A stretch of 63,105 bases of DNA, taken from contig JBBSFH010000018.1 of assembly GCA_038238915.1 (NCBI GenBank), forward strand, positions 1 to 63,105, in the 5' to 3' direction. The notes under the pieces were generated by a model, which was not told where the DNA came from, made no database searches, and was given only the letters and a program-made list of their open reading frames with translations. This stretch comes from JAVVHE01 sp038238915 (GTDB lineage Bacteria; Pseudomonadota; Alphaproteobacteria; Sphingomonadales; Sphingomonadaceae). Position 1 is the stretch's first letter. Each line of letters starts with the position of its first letter. The position numbers and the translations under genes were made by a program. This document shows, one piece after another, positions 17,567 through 26,438 of this stretch.

Positions 17567-18961
17567 ATGGCGGAAGCTCAAATCCTCTGGTTTCGTAACG
17601 ATCTGCGGCTCGGCGATCACCGCGCGCTGCTGGCCGCCGTGCACGCCGGGCCGGTGGCTCCCGTGTTCGTGCTCGACGACAAGACGCCGGGCGCGTGGCG
17701 GATCGGTGCGGCATCGCGCTGGTGGCTGCACCATTCGCTCGGCGCGCTATCGACGGCGCTGGCCGCACAGGGCGCGCGCCTGATTTTGCTGCGCGGCCGA
17801 CCCGAAGCCGTCCTCCCGCCGCTCGCCACGGCGCTCGGCGGCGCGCATGTTCACGCGACCGAACAGTTCGAACCTGCGTCGAAGGCGCAGGCCCACGCCG
17901 TCGGCCTGCGTCTGCCGCTCACGCTACACTCCGGCCAGACGCTCGCCGATCCTGCGGGCGTGCTCACAGGTCAGGGTGGCCGCTACAAGGTGTTTACCCC
18001 GTTCTGGCGCGCGCTCCAGCAGCAGATGCCGCCCCCCGCGCCGCTGCCCGCCCCCGCGCGCCTGACAATGGCCGAGCGTGCGCCCGAGGGCGATCGCTTG
18101 GAAGATTGGGGGCTGCTCCCCACCCACCCCAACTGGGCGAAGAGCTGGGAGCAGGAATGGACTGCGGGCGAAGCGGGCGCGCACGCCGCGCTCGAAGCCT
18201 TTGCCGCGCACATCCATCGCTATCACGAGGGGCGCAACCTGCCTGCAGCGCCGGGCACCTCGCGCCTTTCTCCCCATCTCCATCTCGGCGAGATCAGCCC
18301 CGCGCAGGTCTGGCATGCGGCGCACGCGGCGGCTGGCGATGCCGCCGAACCCTTCCTGCGCGAGATCGCCTGGCGAGACTTTGCACTCGGTATCCTCGAT
18401 CAATATCCGCATAGCCCCGATCGGCCGATGCGCGGCCAGTTCGAGCATTTCCCGCACCGCGATGCCACCGCCGATCTGGCAGGATGGCAACACGGCCAGA
18501 CCGGCTACCCGATCGTCGATGCGGGAATGCGCCAGCTCTGGCAGACGGGCTGGATGCACAACCGCGTGCGCATGATCGCGAGCAGTTTCCTCGTGAAGCA
18601 TCTGCTGATCGACTGGCGCGAAGGCGAACGCTGGTTCTGGGACACGCTGGTGGATGCGGACCTCGCCAACAACGCGCTCGGCTGGCAGTGGATCATGGGC
18701 TCGGGCACCGATAGCCAGCCCTTCATCCGCATCTTCGAACCCGTCACCCAAGGCCGCCGTCATGATCCCGATGGCGATTATGTGCGCCGCTGGGTGCCCG
18801 AACTTTCACGGTTGCCCGCAAGCGTGATCCACGCGCCGTGGGAAGCCGCTCCGCTCGAACTGCAGGCCGCAGGCGTGCGCCTCGGCGAAACCTATCCCGA
18901 ACGCATTGTCGATCACCCGCACGCCCGCGCCCGCGCGCTGGAAACTTTCGCACACCTGTGA
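17567..18961 (+). CDS. phrB: Deoxyribodipyrimidine photo-lyase (CPD photolyase)
   Basis: 464 aa. N-terminal Rossmann antenna domain (ILWFRNDLRLGDHRAL at residues 6-21) and C-terminal FAD domain with EIAWRDFALGIL, QTGYPIVDAGMRQLW, MHNRVRMIASSFL and NALGWQWIMGSGTDSQPFIRIF. It repairs cyclobutane pyrimidine dimers using blue light. ATG 17567 (MAEAQILWF) is used although the frame is open upstream. The full-length domain set suggests an active enzyme. Confidence 0.94.
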   Translation: MAEAQILWFRNDLRLGDHRALLAAVHAGPVAPVFVLDDKTPGAWRIGAASRWWLHHSLGALSTALAAQGARLILLRGRPEAVLPPLATALGGAHVHATEQFEPASKAQAHAVGLRLPLTLHSGQTLADPAGVLTGQGGRYKVFTPFWRALQQQMPPPAPLPAPARLTMAERAPEGDRLEDWGLLPTHPNWAKSWEQEWTAGEAGAHAALEAFAAHIHRYHEGRNLPAAPGTSRLSPHLHLGEISPAQVWHAAHAAAGDAAEPFLREIAWRDFALGILDQYPHSPDRPMRGQFEHFPHRDATADLAGWQHGQTGYPIVDAGMRQLWQTGWMHNRVRMIASSFLVKHLLIDWREGERWFWDTLVDADLANNALGWQWIMGSGTDSQPFIRIFEPVTQGRRHDPDGDYVRRWVPELSRLPASVIHAPWEAAPLELQAAGVRLGETYPERIVDHPHARARALETFAHL

Positions 18962-19017
18962 GCGTAATGATCCGACACTGGTAACCGCCGCGCCCAAGCG
19001 GCTAATGGGCGCGACAT

Positions 19018-20217
19018 ATGATCCTTCTCGACCGCATCTTCCTGCACCTGATCGAGCAGGGCGAATTCACCGTCATCGAATCGAACGGCCGCTCCCACCG
19101 GTACGGCAAACCCGATCCGGCGCTGAAACCGGTCACGATCCGCTTCACCGATCGCGCCACGCCGTACAAGATCGCGCGCGATCTTGCCCTCGCGACCGGG
19201 GAAGCGATCATGGATGGGCGCATGGTGATCGAAGAGGGCGACGTGATGGCACTCGCCGATCTCGTCACCACCAACGCCGCGCGGCATACGGGGGGCAATA
19301 CTGCGCGGTTGCTCAACAGCGCGGGACGAATGCTGACCTTCCTGCGCGAAGCCAATCCCGCCAAGCGTTCGCGCGAGAACGTCGCGCATCATTACGATCT
19401 GTCGGACAGGCTGTACGAACTGTTCCTCGATGCGGATCGTCAATATAGCTGCGGTTACTTCCGCGATCCCGCCAACAGCCTCGAACAGGCGCAGGCGGAC
19501 AAGAAGGCGCACATCGCGGCGAAACTGTGCCTGCGTCCCGGCATGCGCGTGCTCGATATCGGTTGCGGCTGGGGCGGTATGGCGATGACACTGGCGCGCG
19601 ATCATGGCGCGCGTGTTACGGGCATCACGCTCAGTCGCGAGCAGCACGCCTATGCGGTGGCGCAGGCGAGCCGCGAGGGCCTTGCCGCCCGAGTGTCTTT
19701 CGAGCTGACCGACTACCGCGATGTCACCGGCACCTTCGACCGCATCGTCTCGGTCGGCATGTTCGAGCATGTCGGCCGCCCCAATTACGCGCGCTTTTTT
19801 CAGATCGTGGCCGACCGTCTCGCCCCTGATGGCGTCGCGCTCATCCACACCATCGCGCGCGTGCTCGGCCCGGGCGCGACCGATCCATGGACCGCTAAAT
19901 ATATCTTCCCCGGCGGTTATGTGCCTGCCGCGTCCGAAGTGTTGCCCCACATCGAACATTCGCGCCTGTGGCTGTCCGATCTCGAAGTCTGGAGGCTACA
20001 CTATGCCTACACGATCAAGCACTGGTACGACGCCTGCATTGACCACCGCGAGGCGATTGTCGCGCTGAATGGCGAGCGGTTCTTCCGCATGTGGACCTAT
20101 TATTTAGCGGGCAGCTGGGCGGCGTTCAAAAACGGTGGCTTGGCCGTCCACCAGTACCAGTTGGGCAAAACGCGCGATGCAGTGCCAATCACGCGCGATT
20201 ATCTTTACAATGCATAA
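19018..20217 (+). CDS. cfa: Cyclopropane-fatty-acyl-phospholipid synthase family methyltransferase
   Basis: 399 aa. N-terminal lipid-binding region (1-120) and a SAM-dependent methyltransferase domain with VLDIGCGWGGMAMTLA, the core SAM motif, preceded by ENVAHHYDLSDRLYELFLDADRQYSCGYF, a CFA synthase hallmark. YIFPGGYVPAASEV and the C-terminal YAYTIKHWYDAC are also diagnostic. It adds a methylene bridge to unsaturated phospholipid acyl chains at the inner membrane. It follows phrB by 56 bp and may be a stress-linked pair. Confidence 0.93.
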   Translation: MILLDRIFLHLIEQGEFTVIESNGRSHRYGKPDPALKPVTIRFTDRATPYKIARDLALATGEAIMDGRMVIEEGDVMALADLVTTNAARHTGGNTARLLNSAGRMLTFLREANPAKRSRENVAHHYDLSDRLYELFLDADRQYSCGYFRDPANSLEQAQADKKAHIAAKLCLRPGMRVLDIGCGWGGMAMTLARDHGARVTGITLSREQHAYAVAQASREGLAARVSFELTDYRDVTGTFDRIVSVGMFEHVGRPNYARFFQIVADRLAPDGVALIHTIARVLGPGATDPWTAKYIFPGGYVPAASEVLPHIEHSRLWLSDLEVWRLHYAYTIKHWYDACIDHREAIVALNGERFFRMWTYYLAGSWAAFKNGGLAVHQYQLGKTRDAVPITRDYLYNA

Positions 20218-20530
20218 GTAAGTCTCGCCTGCCGACTTCGATATCGATTGTTCGTATGCGCTTAGTGCGGATGCAACGGGCAAAACGGCGATCGGACGCC
20301 GTAGTCGCCCATAAGTCTCCGCGAGGATGTGCTTACTCTCTGTCACGCGCCAGCGTTTATTAATTTGGTATCCAGATTTTCTGTTGTTAACTATACGCGA
20401 CTGTCGGGAATCTTTACATTCCGGAAACGCAATAAGTGGGCCCGGTGTCGCAAATCCGTCAAATTGGAAAATTGGCACGACTCTTGCTCCCCTGCATCGC
20501 TACCCCAGTCCAGCTTGAACGGAGATTTTT
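20218..20530. other. 313-bp intergenic region, AT-richer, with sigma-54 promoter
   Basis: No credible gene was found. The sequence is clearly lower in GC than its surroundings. Its right end holds the sigma-54 promoter of the PEP-CTERM gene; the rest (20218-20470) could contain enhancer sites for a sigma-54 activator, but no repeated operator was recognised by eye. Confidence 0.6.
20473..20488 (+). promoter_or_regulatory. Sigma-54 (RpoN) promoter of PEP-CTERM gene
   Basis: TGGCACGACTCTTGCT matches the sigma-54 consensus TGGCACG-N4-TTGCW at every defined position, with the GG and GC elements 10 nt apart. The -12 GC lies about 43 nt upstream of the ATG at 20531. Family knowledge: PEP-CTERM genes are often controlled by the PrsK/PrsR two-component system, whose regulator is an RpoN activator. 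Confidence 0.85.
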
Positions 20531-21109
20531 ATGCAATTATCGCTACTTACCGGCGTGGTCCTCGTGCTCACTGCCGGAGCCGCCAGCGCTACGCCGTTGC
20601 TCGGTAGCTTTCCAGGCGCGGTGAGCGTGAACACGCCGGGTTCGTTGCTCGACCTCGGTCAGACGTTGACGCTTAACAATGGTCTCACCACCGGCGCGGG
20701 CACCGGCGATTTCGCCGTGACGTCGCTCGGCACACCGGGCATCACCTCGATCACGTCTCCGCTCACGCTGGCCAATGGTCAGGACTTCAGCTTCCTGCTC
20801 AATGGCTACGGCACGTTCAGCGGCACGTCGCTTAACGTCGTCCTGAACCCGATCAGCACCGCGACGAACCGCGCCATCGCGTTTGACGCGTTGGGCACGT
20901 TCACGCCGTCCGCCATCGGCGGCACGGCCGATAGCGCGTCGATCACGGGGTCGTTCACGCAGACGGGCGGAGCGGCAGGCGCGGTCTCGTTCAGCTTCAC
21001 GTTCAACTCGCCGGCGAGCGTCAACGTCCCGGTTCCCGAACCCGCGGCGATTGCTCTTCTCGGTCTCGGCATCGCGGGTCTCGCGTTCGCCCGCCGCCGC
21101 GCAGCTTAA
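20531..21109 (+). CDS. PEP-CTERM sorting domain protein
   Basis: 192 aa. Signal peptide about residues 1-21 (LLTGVVLVLTAGAASA). The middle is Thr/Ser/Gly/Asn-rich and low in charge. The C-terminal signal is VPVPEPAAIALLGLGIAGLAF followed by ARRRAA: PEP motif, helix, basic tail. It is expected to be anchored briefly in the inner membrane, cut by an exosortase and released to the surface or extracellular polymer matrix. A sigma-54 promoter sits just upstream and a large hairpin follows. The specific role is unknown. Confidence 0.9.
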   Translation: MQLSLLTGVVLVLTAGAASATPLLGSFPGAVSVNTPGSLLDLGQTLTLNNGLTTGAGTGDFAVTSLGTPGITSITSPLTLANGQDFSFLLNGYGTFSGTSLNVVLNPISTATNRAIAFDALGTFTPSAIGGTADSASITGSFTQTGGAAGAVSFSFTFNSPASVNVPVPEPAAIALLGLGIAGLAFARRRAA

Positions 21110-21115
21110 GTCTCA

Positions 21116-21157
21116 GAGCGGATGGAGCGGAGCCGGATGGCTCCGCTCCATCCGCTC
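21116..21157. terminator. 19-bp perfect hairpin between convergent genes
   Basis: AGCGGATGGAGCGGAGCC (from 21117) pairs with GGCTCCGCTCCATCCGCT (to 21156) around a GGAT loop; one further G-C pair brings the stem to 19 bp. It begins 7 nt after the PEP-CTERM stop. There is no U-tract on either side, so it is a bidirectional terminator or mRNA stabiliser. A smaller hairpin, CGACCG-TAG-CGGTCG, follows at 21178-21192. Confidence 0.7.
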
Positions 21158-21206
21158 GCTTTGGCTCGGCTGAAACCCGACCGTAGCGGTCGATGCGCGT
21201 CTAGCG

Positions 21207-21629
21207 TCATCCGTCGGCTGGGGGTTCCGGCGGGGCCGCATAGGCCGCAGCACACAGCGCCTCCAGCACGCCCAAATTCACGCCCGCCAGTCGCTTGATA
21301 TACAGGCAGCCCTTCCCCGTCGTGTGCTTGCCAAGCGCCGCGAGCCGTCCCTCCTCGCGCACAAACCGCCCCAGGCCATACAGCACCGTCTGCCCCGCGC
21401 GCGGTGCGAAGCCGATGCGCACAGTCTCGCCCTTGCGCCCGCTCGCGTAAGCATAGCGGTGCAGCCCGAAGCCGACGATGCTCTTCCCCCACATCACCGG
21501 CGGCTCCCCCGTCGCACGCTCCATCATCGCCGCGAGCGCGGCCGCGTCAGCACGGCGCGCAGCATCGGGGATCGCGGCGATGAACGCGTGCGGGTCCGTC
21601 GCCTCGGGCTTGGTATTGTTCTGCGCCAT
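21207..21629 (-). CDS. DUF1801 domain protein
   Basis: 140 aa with the DUF1801 pattern: RRADAAALAAMMERATGEPPVMWGKSIVGFGLHRYAYASGR, then RIGFAPRAGQTVLYGLG and KGCLYIKRLAGVNLGVLEAL. The fold is YdhG-like and may bind small ligands or iron; no enzymatic activity is established. The gene is convergent with the PEP-CTERM gene and divergent from argG. Confidence 0.85.
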   Translation of the reverse strand: MAQNNTKPEATDPHAFIAAIPDAARRADAAALAAMMERATGEPPVMWGKSIVGFGLHRYAYASGRKGETVRIGFAPRAGQTVLYGLGRFVREEGRLAALGKHTTGKGCLYIKRLAGVNLGVLEALCAAAYAAPPEPPADG

Positions 21630-21701
21630 GCCATCTTCCGTGCGGCGCTATAGCACGCCCGGATTGGACAGTCCTTCCCCGCGCGGCTAACTCCCCCGCC
21701 C

Positions 21702-22919
21702 ATGCATTCACCCGTCAAGAAAGTCGTCCTCGCCTATTCGGGCGGCCTCGATACCAGCGTCATCCTGCGCTGGCTTCAGGAGACCTACGCGTGCGAGGTT
21801 GTCACCTTCACCGCCGATCTCGGGCAGGGGGAGGAGCTCGAACCTGCGCGCGCCAAGGCCGAACTGATGGGCGCGAGACAGATTTTCGTCGAAGACCTGC
21901 GCGAGGAGTTCGTCCGCGATTACGTCTTCCCGATGATGCGCGCCAACGCGCTCTACGAAGGCCAATATCTGCTCGGCACCAGCATCGCCCGCCCGCTCAT
22001 CGCCAAGCGCCAGATCGAGATTGCGCGGATGGTGGGCGCGGACGCGGTCAGCCACGGGGCGACGGGCAAGGGCAATGATCAGGTCCGCTTCGAACTCGGC
22101 TATTACGCGCTCAACCCCGATATCCGCGTCATCGCTCCATGGCGCGAATGGGATTTGACCTCGCGCACCCGCCTGATCGAGTTTGCCGAGGCGCACCAGA
22201 TTCCGATCCCGCGCGACAAGCGCGGCGAGGCCCCCTTCAGCACCGACGCCAATCTCCTCCACACCTCGTCCGAGGGCAAGGTGCTCGAAGACCCGTGGGC
22301 CGAAGTGCCCGATTATGTGTTCAGCCGCACCGTCAACCCCGAAGACGCGCCAACTACGCCCGAATATATCACCATCGATTTCGTCGCCGGTGACGCGACC
22401 GCGATCGACGGCGAGCCGCTTTCGCCCGCCACGCTGCTAGCGCGCTTGAACGATTACGGTCGTCGTCACGGCATCGGCCGCCTCGATCTGGTCGAGAACC
22501 GCTTCGTCGGCATGAAATCACGCGGAATGTATGAAACGCCGGGCGGCACCATCCTCCACGCCGCGCACCGCGGGATCGAATCCCTGACGCTCGATGGCGG
22601 CGCGATGCAGCTCAAGGACGAGCTGATGCCGCTCTACGCGCGCCTCGTCTACAACGGCTTCTGGTTCAGCCCCGAGCGCGAGATGCTCCAGGCCGCGATC
22701 GACGCGAGCCAGCCCAATGTGACGGGCACGGTGCGCATGAAGCTCTACAAGGGCCGCGCCGACGTGGTCGGCCGCCGCGCCGACGTCGGCTACAATCTCT
22801 ACTCGCCCGACATCGTTACCTTCGAGGACGACCAGGGCGCCTACGACCAGAAAGACGCCGAGGGCTTCATCAAACTGAACGCGCTCCGCCTGCGCCTGCT
22901 CGGAAGGCGGGGGCGGTAG
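21702..22919 (+). CDS. argG: Argininosuccinate synthase
   Basis: 405 aa. Joins citrulline and aspartate with ATP in arginine synthesis. The ATP-pyrophosphatase loop is VVLAYSGGLDTSVIL (about residues 8-22). Further family motifs are GATGKGNDQVRFE, REWDLTSRTRLIEFA, LVENRFVGMKSRGMYETPGG and the C-terminal KLYKGRADVVGR. ATG 21702 matches the family start. It is monocistronic, followed by tRNA-Pro. Confidence 0.97.
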   Translation: MHSPVKKVVLAYSGGLDTSVILRWLQETYACEVVTFTADLGQGEELEPARAKAELMGARQIFVEDLREEFVRDYVFPMMRANALYEGQYLLGTSIARPLIAKRQIEIARMVGADAVSHGATGKGNDQVRFELGYYALNPDIRVIAPWREWDLTSRTRLIEFAEAHQIPIPRDKRGEAPFSTDANLLHTSSEGKVLEDPWAEVPDYVFSRTVNPEDAPTTPEYITIDFVAGDATAIDGEPLSPATLLARLNDYGRRHGIGRLDLVENRFVGMKSRGMYETPGGTILHAAHRGIESLTLDGGAMQLKDELMPLYARLVYNGFWFSPEREMLQAAIDASQPNVTGTVRMKLYKGRADVVGRRADVGYNLYSPDIVTFEDDQGAYDQKDAEGFIKLNALRLRLLGRRGR

Positions 22920-22955
22920 CGCTCACGGCTCTCGCGCGTTATAGGCCCTTACAGT

Positions 22956-23032
<77 letters not shown>

Positions 23033-23107
23033 AAATTTACAATGCGAGGCGCCTCAAGCGGTTGCGCTAATCCTCGCAAACTACCGATTACCCTGAAAAG
23101 GGTCAGG

Positions 23108-24442
23108 TCAGTCGACGGTGATCGCTGCCACCATCGCGCGCGTCCGGCGCGTTCGCGACCGCAGCAGCGCATAGATTAGCGTAAGCAGCGCGAGCCATGG
23201 GACGCCGACGATCCAGGCGACGTCCCAGAACGTATGATCGAAGCCCATCGTAACGAGGATGGCGCACAGCAGGCCGATGCCGAGGATCTGCGCATAGGGA
23301 AACAGCGGCGAGCGCACGGGCAGCGTGCTTACGTCCTTCCGCGCACGAAAGCGGATGTGACTGACAAGGATCGCTATCCAAACCAGAATGCCGCCGAACA
23401 GCGCGATGCCGGTGAGGTAATTATACGCGCTCGGCGTGATCCACGCGACGCACGCAACGCCGAGTACGCATATGCCCGACAGGATCGTCGCCGCGACCGG
23501 CGTGCCGAGCGGGGACAGGCGACCGAGCCGCGCGGGCGCGTGCCCGCTGCGCGCGAGGCTGAACGCCATGCGCGACGCGAGATAGAGAGCGCTGTTCATG
23601 CTGGAGAGCGCGGCCGTGATCACCACGAAGTTCATCACGCCCGCCGCCTGCGCGATGCCCGCATGTGCATACACGCGCACGAACGGGCTTTGCGTGACCA
23701 CCTTGGCACCCACCTCGGTCCACGGGATGATCGTCACCATGATGCCCAGCGCACCGATGTAGAACAGCACGAGCCGCGCCGCCATCGAGCGCAGCGCGGC
23801 GGGAATGGCGGTGGTGGGATCCTTCGCCTCGCCCGAGGTGACCGCGATCAGCTCGATGCCGTAGAAGGAGAAAATCGCCATCAGCACGCCGAACCAGATG
23901 CCGTGGAAGCCGTTGGGCGCAAAGCCGCCGGGCAGGCCGGTCAGGTTGCGGGTGCCCACCGGATCGCCCACCAGACCGAAAATCTCGCTCAGCCCGAAGA
24001 TGATGAACAGGACGATCGCGATCACCTTGATCAGCGAAAACCAGTATTCGACCTGTCCGAAATTGGCGACGGAGCGCGCGTTCACCCCGACCAGTACCGC
24101 CGCAAAGCCGAGCGACCACAGCCAGAGCGGCACATCGGGGAACCAGAAGCCCATATAAACGCCCACCGCGACCGCCTCCGCGCCGATCGCGATCACCTGC
24201 GCCGCCCAGTAGGTGTAGCGCACCACGAACCCCGCCCACGGCGAGATGTACATCTCCGCGTACACGCCGAACGATCCAGCGGCGGGGTGCGCCACCGCCA
24301 TTTCGGACAGGCTGAAGACCATGATGACCGCGACCAGTGCGGCGATTGCATAGCTGACCAATACCGCAGGCCCCGCATAGCCGATCGCGATGCCCGATCC
24401 CATGAACAGGCCGGTGCCGATCGCGCCGCCGATGCCGATCAT
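23108..24442 (-). CDS. APC superfamily amino-acid permease (YAT/GABA-permease-like)
   Basis: At least 444 aa, about 12 membrane helices. Helix 1 begins IGIGGAIGTGLFMGSG, the signature of amino-acid permeases (AAT/YAT group); SEMAVAHPAAGSFGVYAEMYISPWAGF is also typical. Start is unclear: ATG 24442 begins right at helix 1, while coding similarity (LTKRQIT) continues upstream in frame to a CTG at 24529 that overlaps the aminotransferase stop. No ATG, GTG or TTG lies in between. It is the last gene of the minus-strand catabolic cluster and probably imports its nitrogenous substrate. Confidence 0.88.
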   Translation of the reverse strand: MIGIGGAIGTGLFMGSGIAIGYAGPAVLVSYAIAALVAVIMVFSLSEMAVAHPAAGSFGVYAEMYISPWAGFVVRYTYWAAQVIAIGAEAVAVGVYMGFWFPDVPLWLWSLGFAAVLVGVNARSVANFGQVEYWFSLIKVIAIVLFIIFGLSEIFGLVGDPVGTRNLTGLPGGFAPNGFHGIWFGVLMAIFSFYGIELIAVTSGEAKDPTTAIPAALRSMAARLVLFYIGALGIMVTIIPWTEVGAKVVTQSPFVRVYAHAGIAQAAGVMNFVVITAALSSMNSALYLASRMAFSLARSGHAPARLGRLSPLGTPVAATILSGICVLGVACVAWITPSAYNYLTGIALFGGILVWIAILVSHIRFRARKDVSTLPVRSPLFPYAQILGIGLLCAILVTMGFDHTFWDVAWIVGVPWLALLTLIYALLRSRTRRTRAMVAAITVD

Positions 24443-24525
24443 CGTGATCTGCCGCTTGGTGAGCGCGTGCGCGAGGCCCGCCTCGCGGGCAATGGCGGTT
24501 TCGGGCGCGGCGGCGGGCGCGGGCG

Positions 24526-25692
24526 TCAGGACAGGATCGGCCGCAGCCGCTCCATCGCCTCGCCGAGCGCTTGCGCGCTACGGCAGACGCATACGCGCAG
24601 GAAACTGTCCGATCCGTTGCCGAAGAAATAGCCGGGTGCCAGCCCGACGCGCGCACGCTCCAGCACATCGAGGCAGGCCGCGCGCGAATCGGGCATGCCA
24701 TCGATCTGGAAGAACACGTACATCGCCGCTTTCGGGCGTGGCCCCATGCGGACGCGGCCCATCGTCTCGAACGCCGAGCACACGAGGTCCATGCCCGCCG
24801 CGCAGTAGCGGTTCATCCATTCGACGAACGCCTCGCCGTCGGCGATCGCGGCGGCGGCAGCGGCCTGGAGGAAGGTGGTCGTCCCGCTCGACGTATATTG
24901 CACCAGCATGGCGATCGTCGGCCCAAGCGAGGGCGGGTGCACCATCCAGCCCAGCCGCCAGCCGGTCATCGCATAGTTTTTGGAGAAGCTGTTGATGACG
25001 AGAAGCCGGTCCTCGGGATCGGCGATCGACAGGAGGGACGGCGCCATCGCCTCGCCGAACACCAGCCGGTGGTACACCTCGTCCGCCATGATCCACACGC
25101 CGCGCGCGCGCGCGAACGCGAGGAGTTCGGCCTGCACCGCCAGCGGCAGCATCGCGCCGGTGGGATTGCTCGGCGACGCGTAGAAGATCATCTTCGTGTG
25201 CGCGTCGCAGGCGGCGGCGACCTTCTCCAGATCGAGCGTCCAGCCGTCCGCGCCCAGGTCCATGCGCACCGAGCGCACCTCGCCGCCTGCGATGCGCACG
25301 ATGCCGCCGATATTGGGCCACACCGGATCGATGACGATCACATTGTCGCCCTCGCCCACCAGCGCCTGCACGCCGAGCATGATCGCGGGCATGCCGCCGC
25401 TGGTGAGCGTGATCCGCTCCGGCCCTACCGTGTGGCCCAGCCGTGCGTAGTAATCGGCGAGCGTCTGGCGGACGTACGGCGTGCCGTTCTGGTGCGTGTA
25501 GAAGGTCTGACCGTCGGCGATCGCCGCGCTGGCGGCCGCTCCGATGAAGGCGGGCGTCGCCACATCCCCCTCCCCGAACCACAGCGGCACGATATCGGCG
25601 GTGGGATCGAACGCCTGCTTGGCGATGCTGGCGATATTGGCGAGCGGGATCGCGGCGATCTGCGCGCGGATATCGTGGAGGGCGGGCGTCAT
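24526..25692 (-). CDS. PLP-dependent aminotransferase, class I/II
   Basis: 388 aa, aspartate-aminotransferase fold type I. PLWFGEGDVATPAFI is the N-terminal substrate loop, YASPSNPTGAML contains the conserved Asn, MADEVYHRLVF the Asp for the pyridine nitrogen, and SFSKNYAMTGWRLGW the PLP Lys and phosphate Arg. It should move an amino group from the imported compound to a 2-oxo acid. Its ATG overlaps the aldolase stop (ATGA), so the two are coupled. The natural substrate is unknown. Confidence 0.92.
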   Translation of the reverse strand: MTPALHDIRAQIAAIPLANIASIAKQAFDPTADIVPLWFGEGDVATPAFIGAAASAAIADGQTFYTHQNGTPYVRQTLADYYARLGHTVGPERITLTSGGMPAIMLGVQALVGEGDNVIVIDPVWPNIGGIVRIAGGEVRSVRMDLGADGWTLDLEKVAAACDAHTKMIFYASPSNPTGAMLPLAVQAELLAFARARGVWIMADEVYHRLVFGEAMAPSLLSIADPEDRLLVINSFSKNYAMTGWRLGWMVHPPSLGPTIAMLVQYTSSGTTTFLQAAAAAAIADGEAFVEWMNRYCAAGMDLVCSAFETMGRVRMGPRPKAAMYVFFQIDGMPDSRAACLDVLERARVGLAPGYFFGNGSDSFLRVCVCRSAQALGEAMERLRPILS

Positions 25693-26438
25693 TCAGGCGT
25701 TCCTGCGGCTGCGAGCGCGCGCGCGAAACCGGTGCGCGCCAGGGTGAGATCGTCCATCGCGATGGTGAAAGCGAATCCCTGGCGCTGGCGGCGCGCGGCG
25801 GCTTCGGGACCCGAAGTGAAGATGCCGCACGGGACCTCTGCGGCACGCGCGGCGGCGAGGATCGTGAAGATCCCGGCTTCGAGCGCGTCCGCGCCGATGC
25901 ACAACCCCAGATCGCCCGGGCCGATAAAGATCATGTCCACGCCCGGCACCGCCGCAATCGCCGCAGCATGATCGAGCCCGGCGCGCGTCTCGATCATCAC
26001 CGACACCAGCGTCTGATCGGCAGCCGCAACATAGGCCGGAAAATCGCGCAGCGGACGGATGCCGCCGCCTGAGCGCGCGCCGCGCGGCGGGAAGTGTGCG
26101 GCGCGGACCGCCGCCGCTGCTTCGTCCGCACTCTCGACCAGCGGCACGATCACGCCGTGTGCGCCCTGATCGAGCGCGTCGCCGATCAAGTGCGGATGGT
26201 TCGCGGCCACGCGCACCAGCGGCGTCGCGGGGGCAACCGCCACCATCGCGGCGGCGAGCGCGGCGCGATCCCACAGTCCGTGCTGGCAATCGAACACCAC
26301 CGCGTCCGGCCCGCTTTCGGCCGCCAGTTCGGCGAGCGCCGCCGATCCCGTGCACAGCCAGAAGGCGCGCACCGCCATCTTGCCGCGCAATTGCTCCAGC
26401 GTGGCGTTGGCCGATGGGGTGTAGCGGGGCGCGCTCAA
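25689..26438 (-). CDS. HpcH/HpaI class II pyruvate aldolase
   Basis: 249 aa. VFDCQHGLWDRAAL, PLVRVAANHPHLIGDALDQGAHGVIVPLVE, MIETRAGLDHAAAI and DMIFIGPGDLGL are the metal- and pyruvate-binding motifs of 4-hydroxy-2-oxo-acid aldolases such as HpaI. It would cleave a 4-hydroxy-2-oxo acid into pyruvate and an aldehyde. It is coupled at both ends by 4-bp overlaps to the LLM monooxygenase and the aminotransferase. Confidence 0.9.
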   Translation of the reverse strand: MSAPRYTPSANATLEQLRGKMAVRAFWLCTGSAALAELAAESGPDAVVFDCQHGLWDRAALAAAMVAVAPATPLVRVAANHPHLIGDALDQGAHGVIVPLVESADEAAAAVRAAHFPPRGARSGGGIRPLRDFPAYVAAADQTLVSVMIETRAGLDHAAAIAAVPGVDMIFIGPGDLGLCIGADALEAGIFTILAAARAAEVPCGIFTSGPEAAARRQRQGFAFTIAMDDLTLARTGFARALAAAGTPE

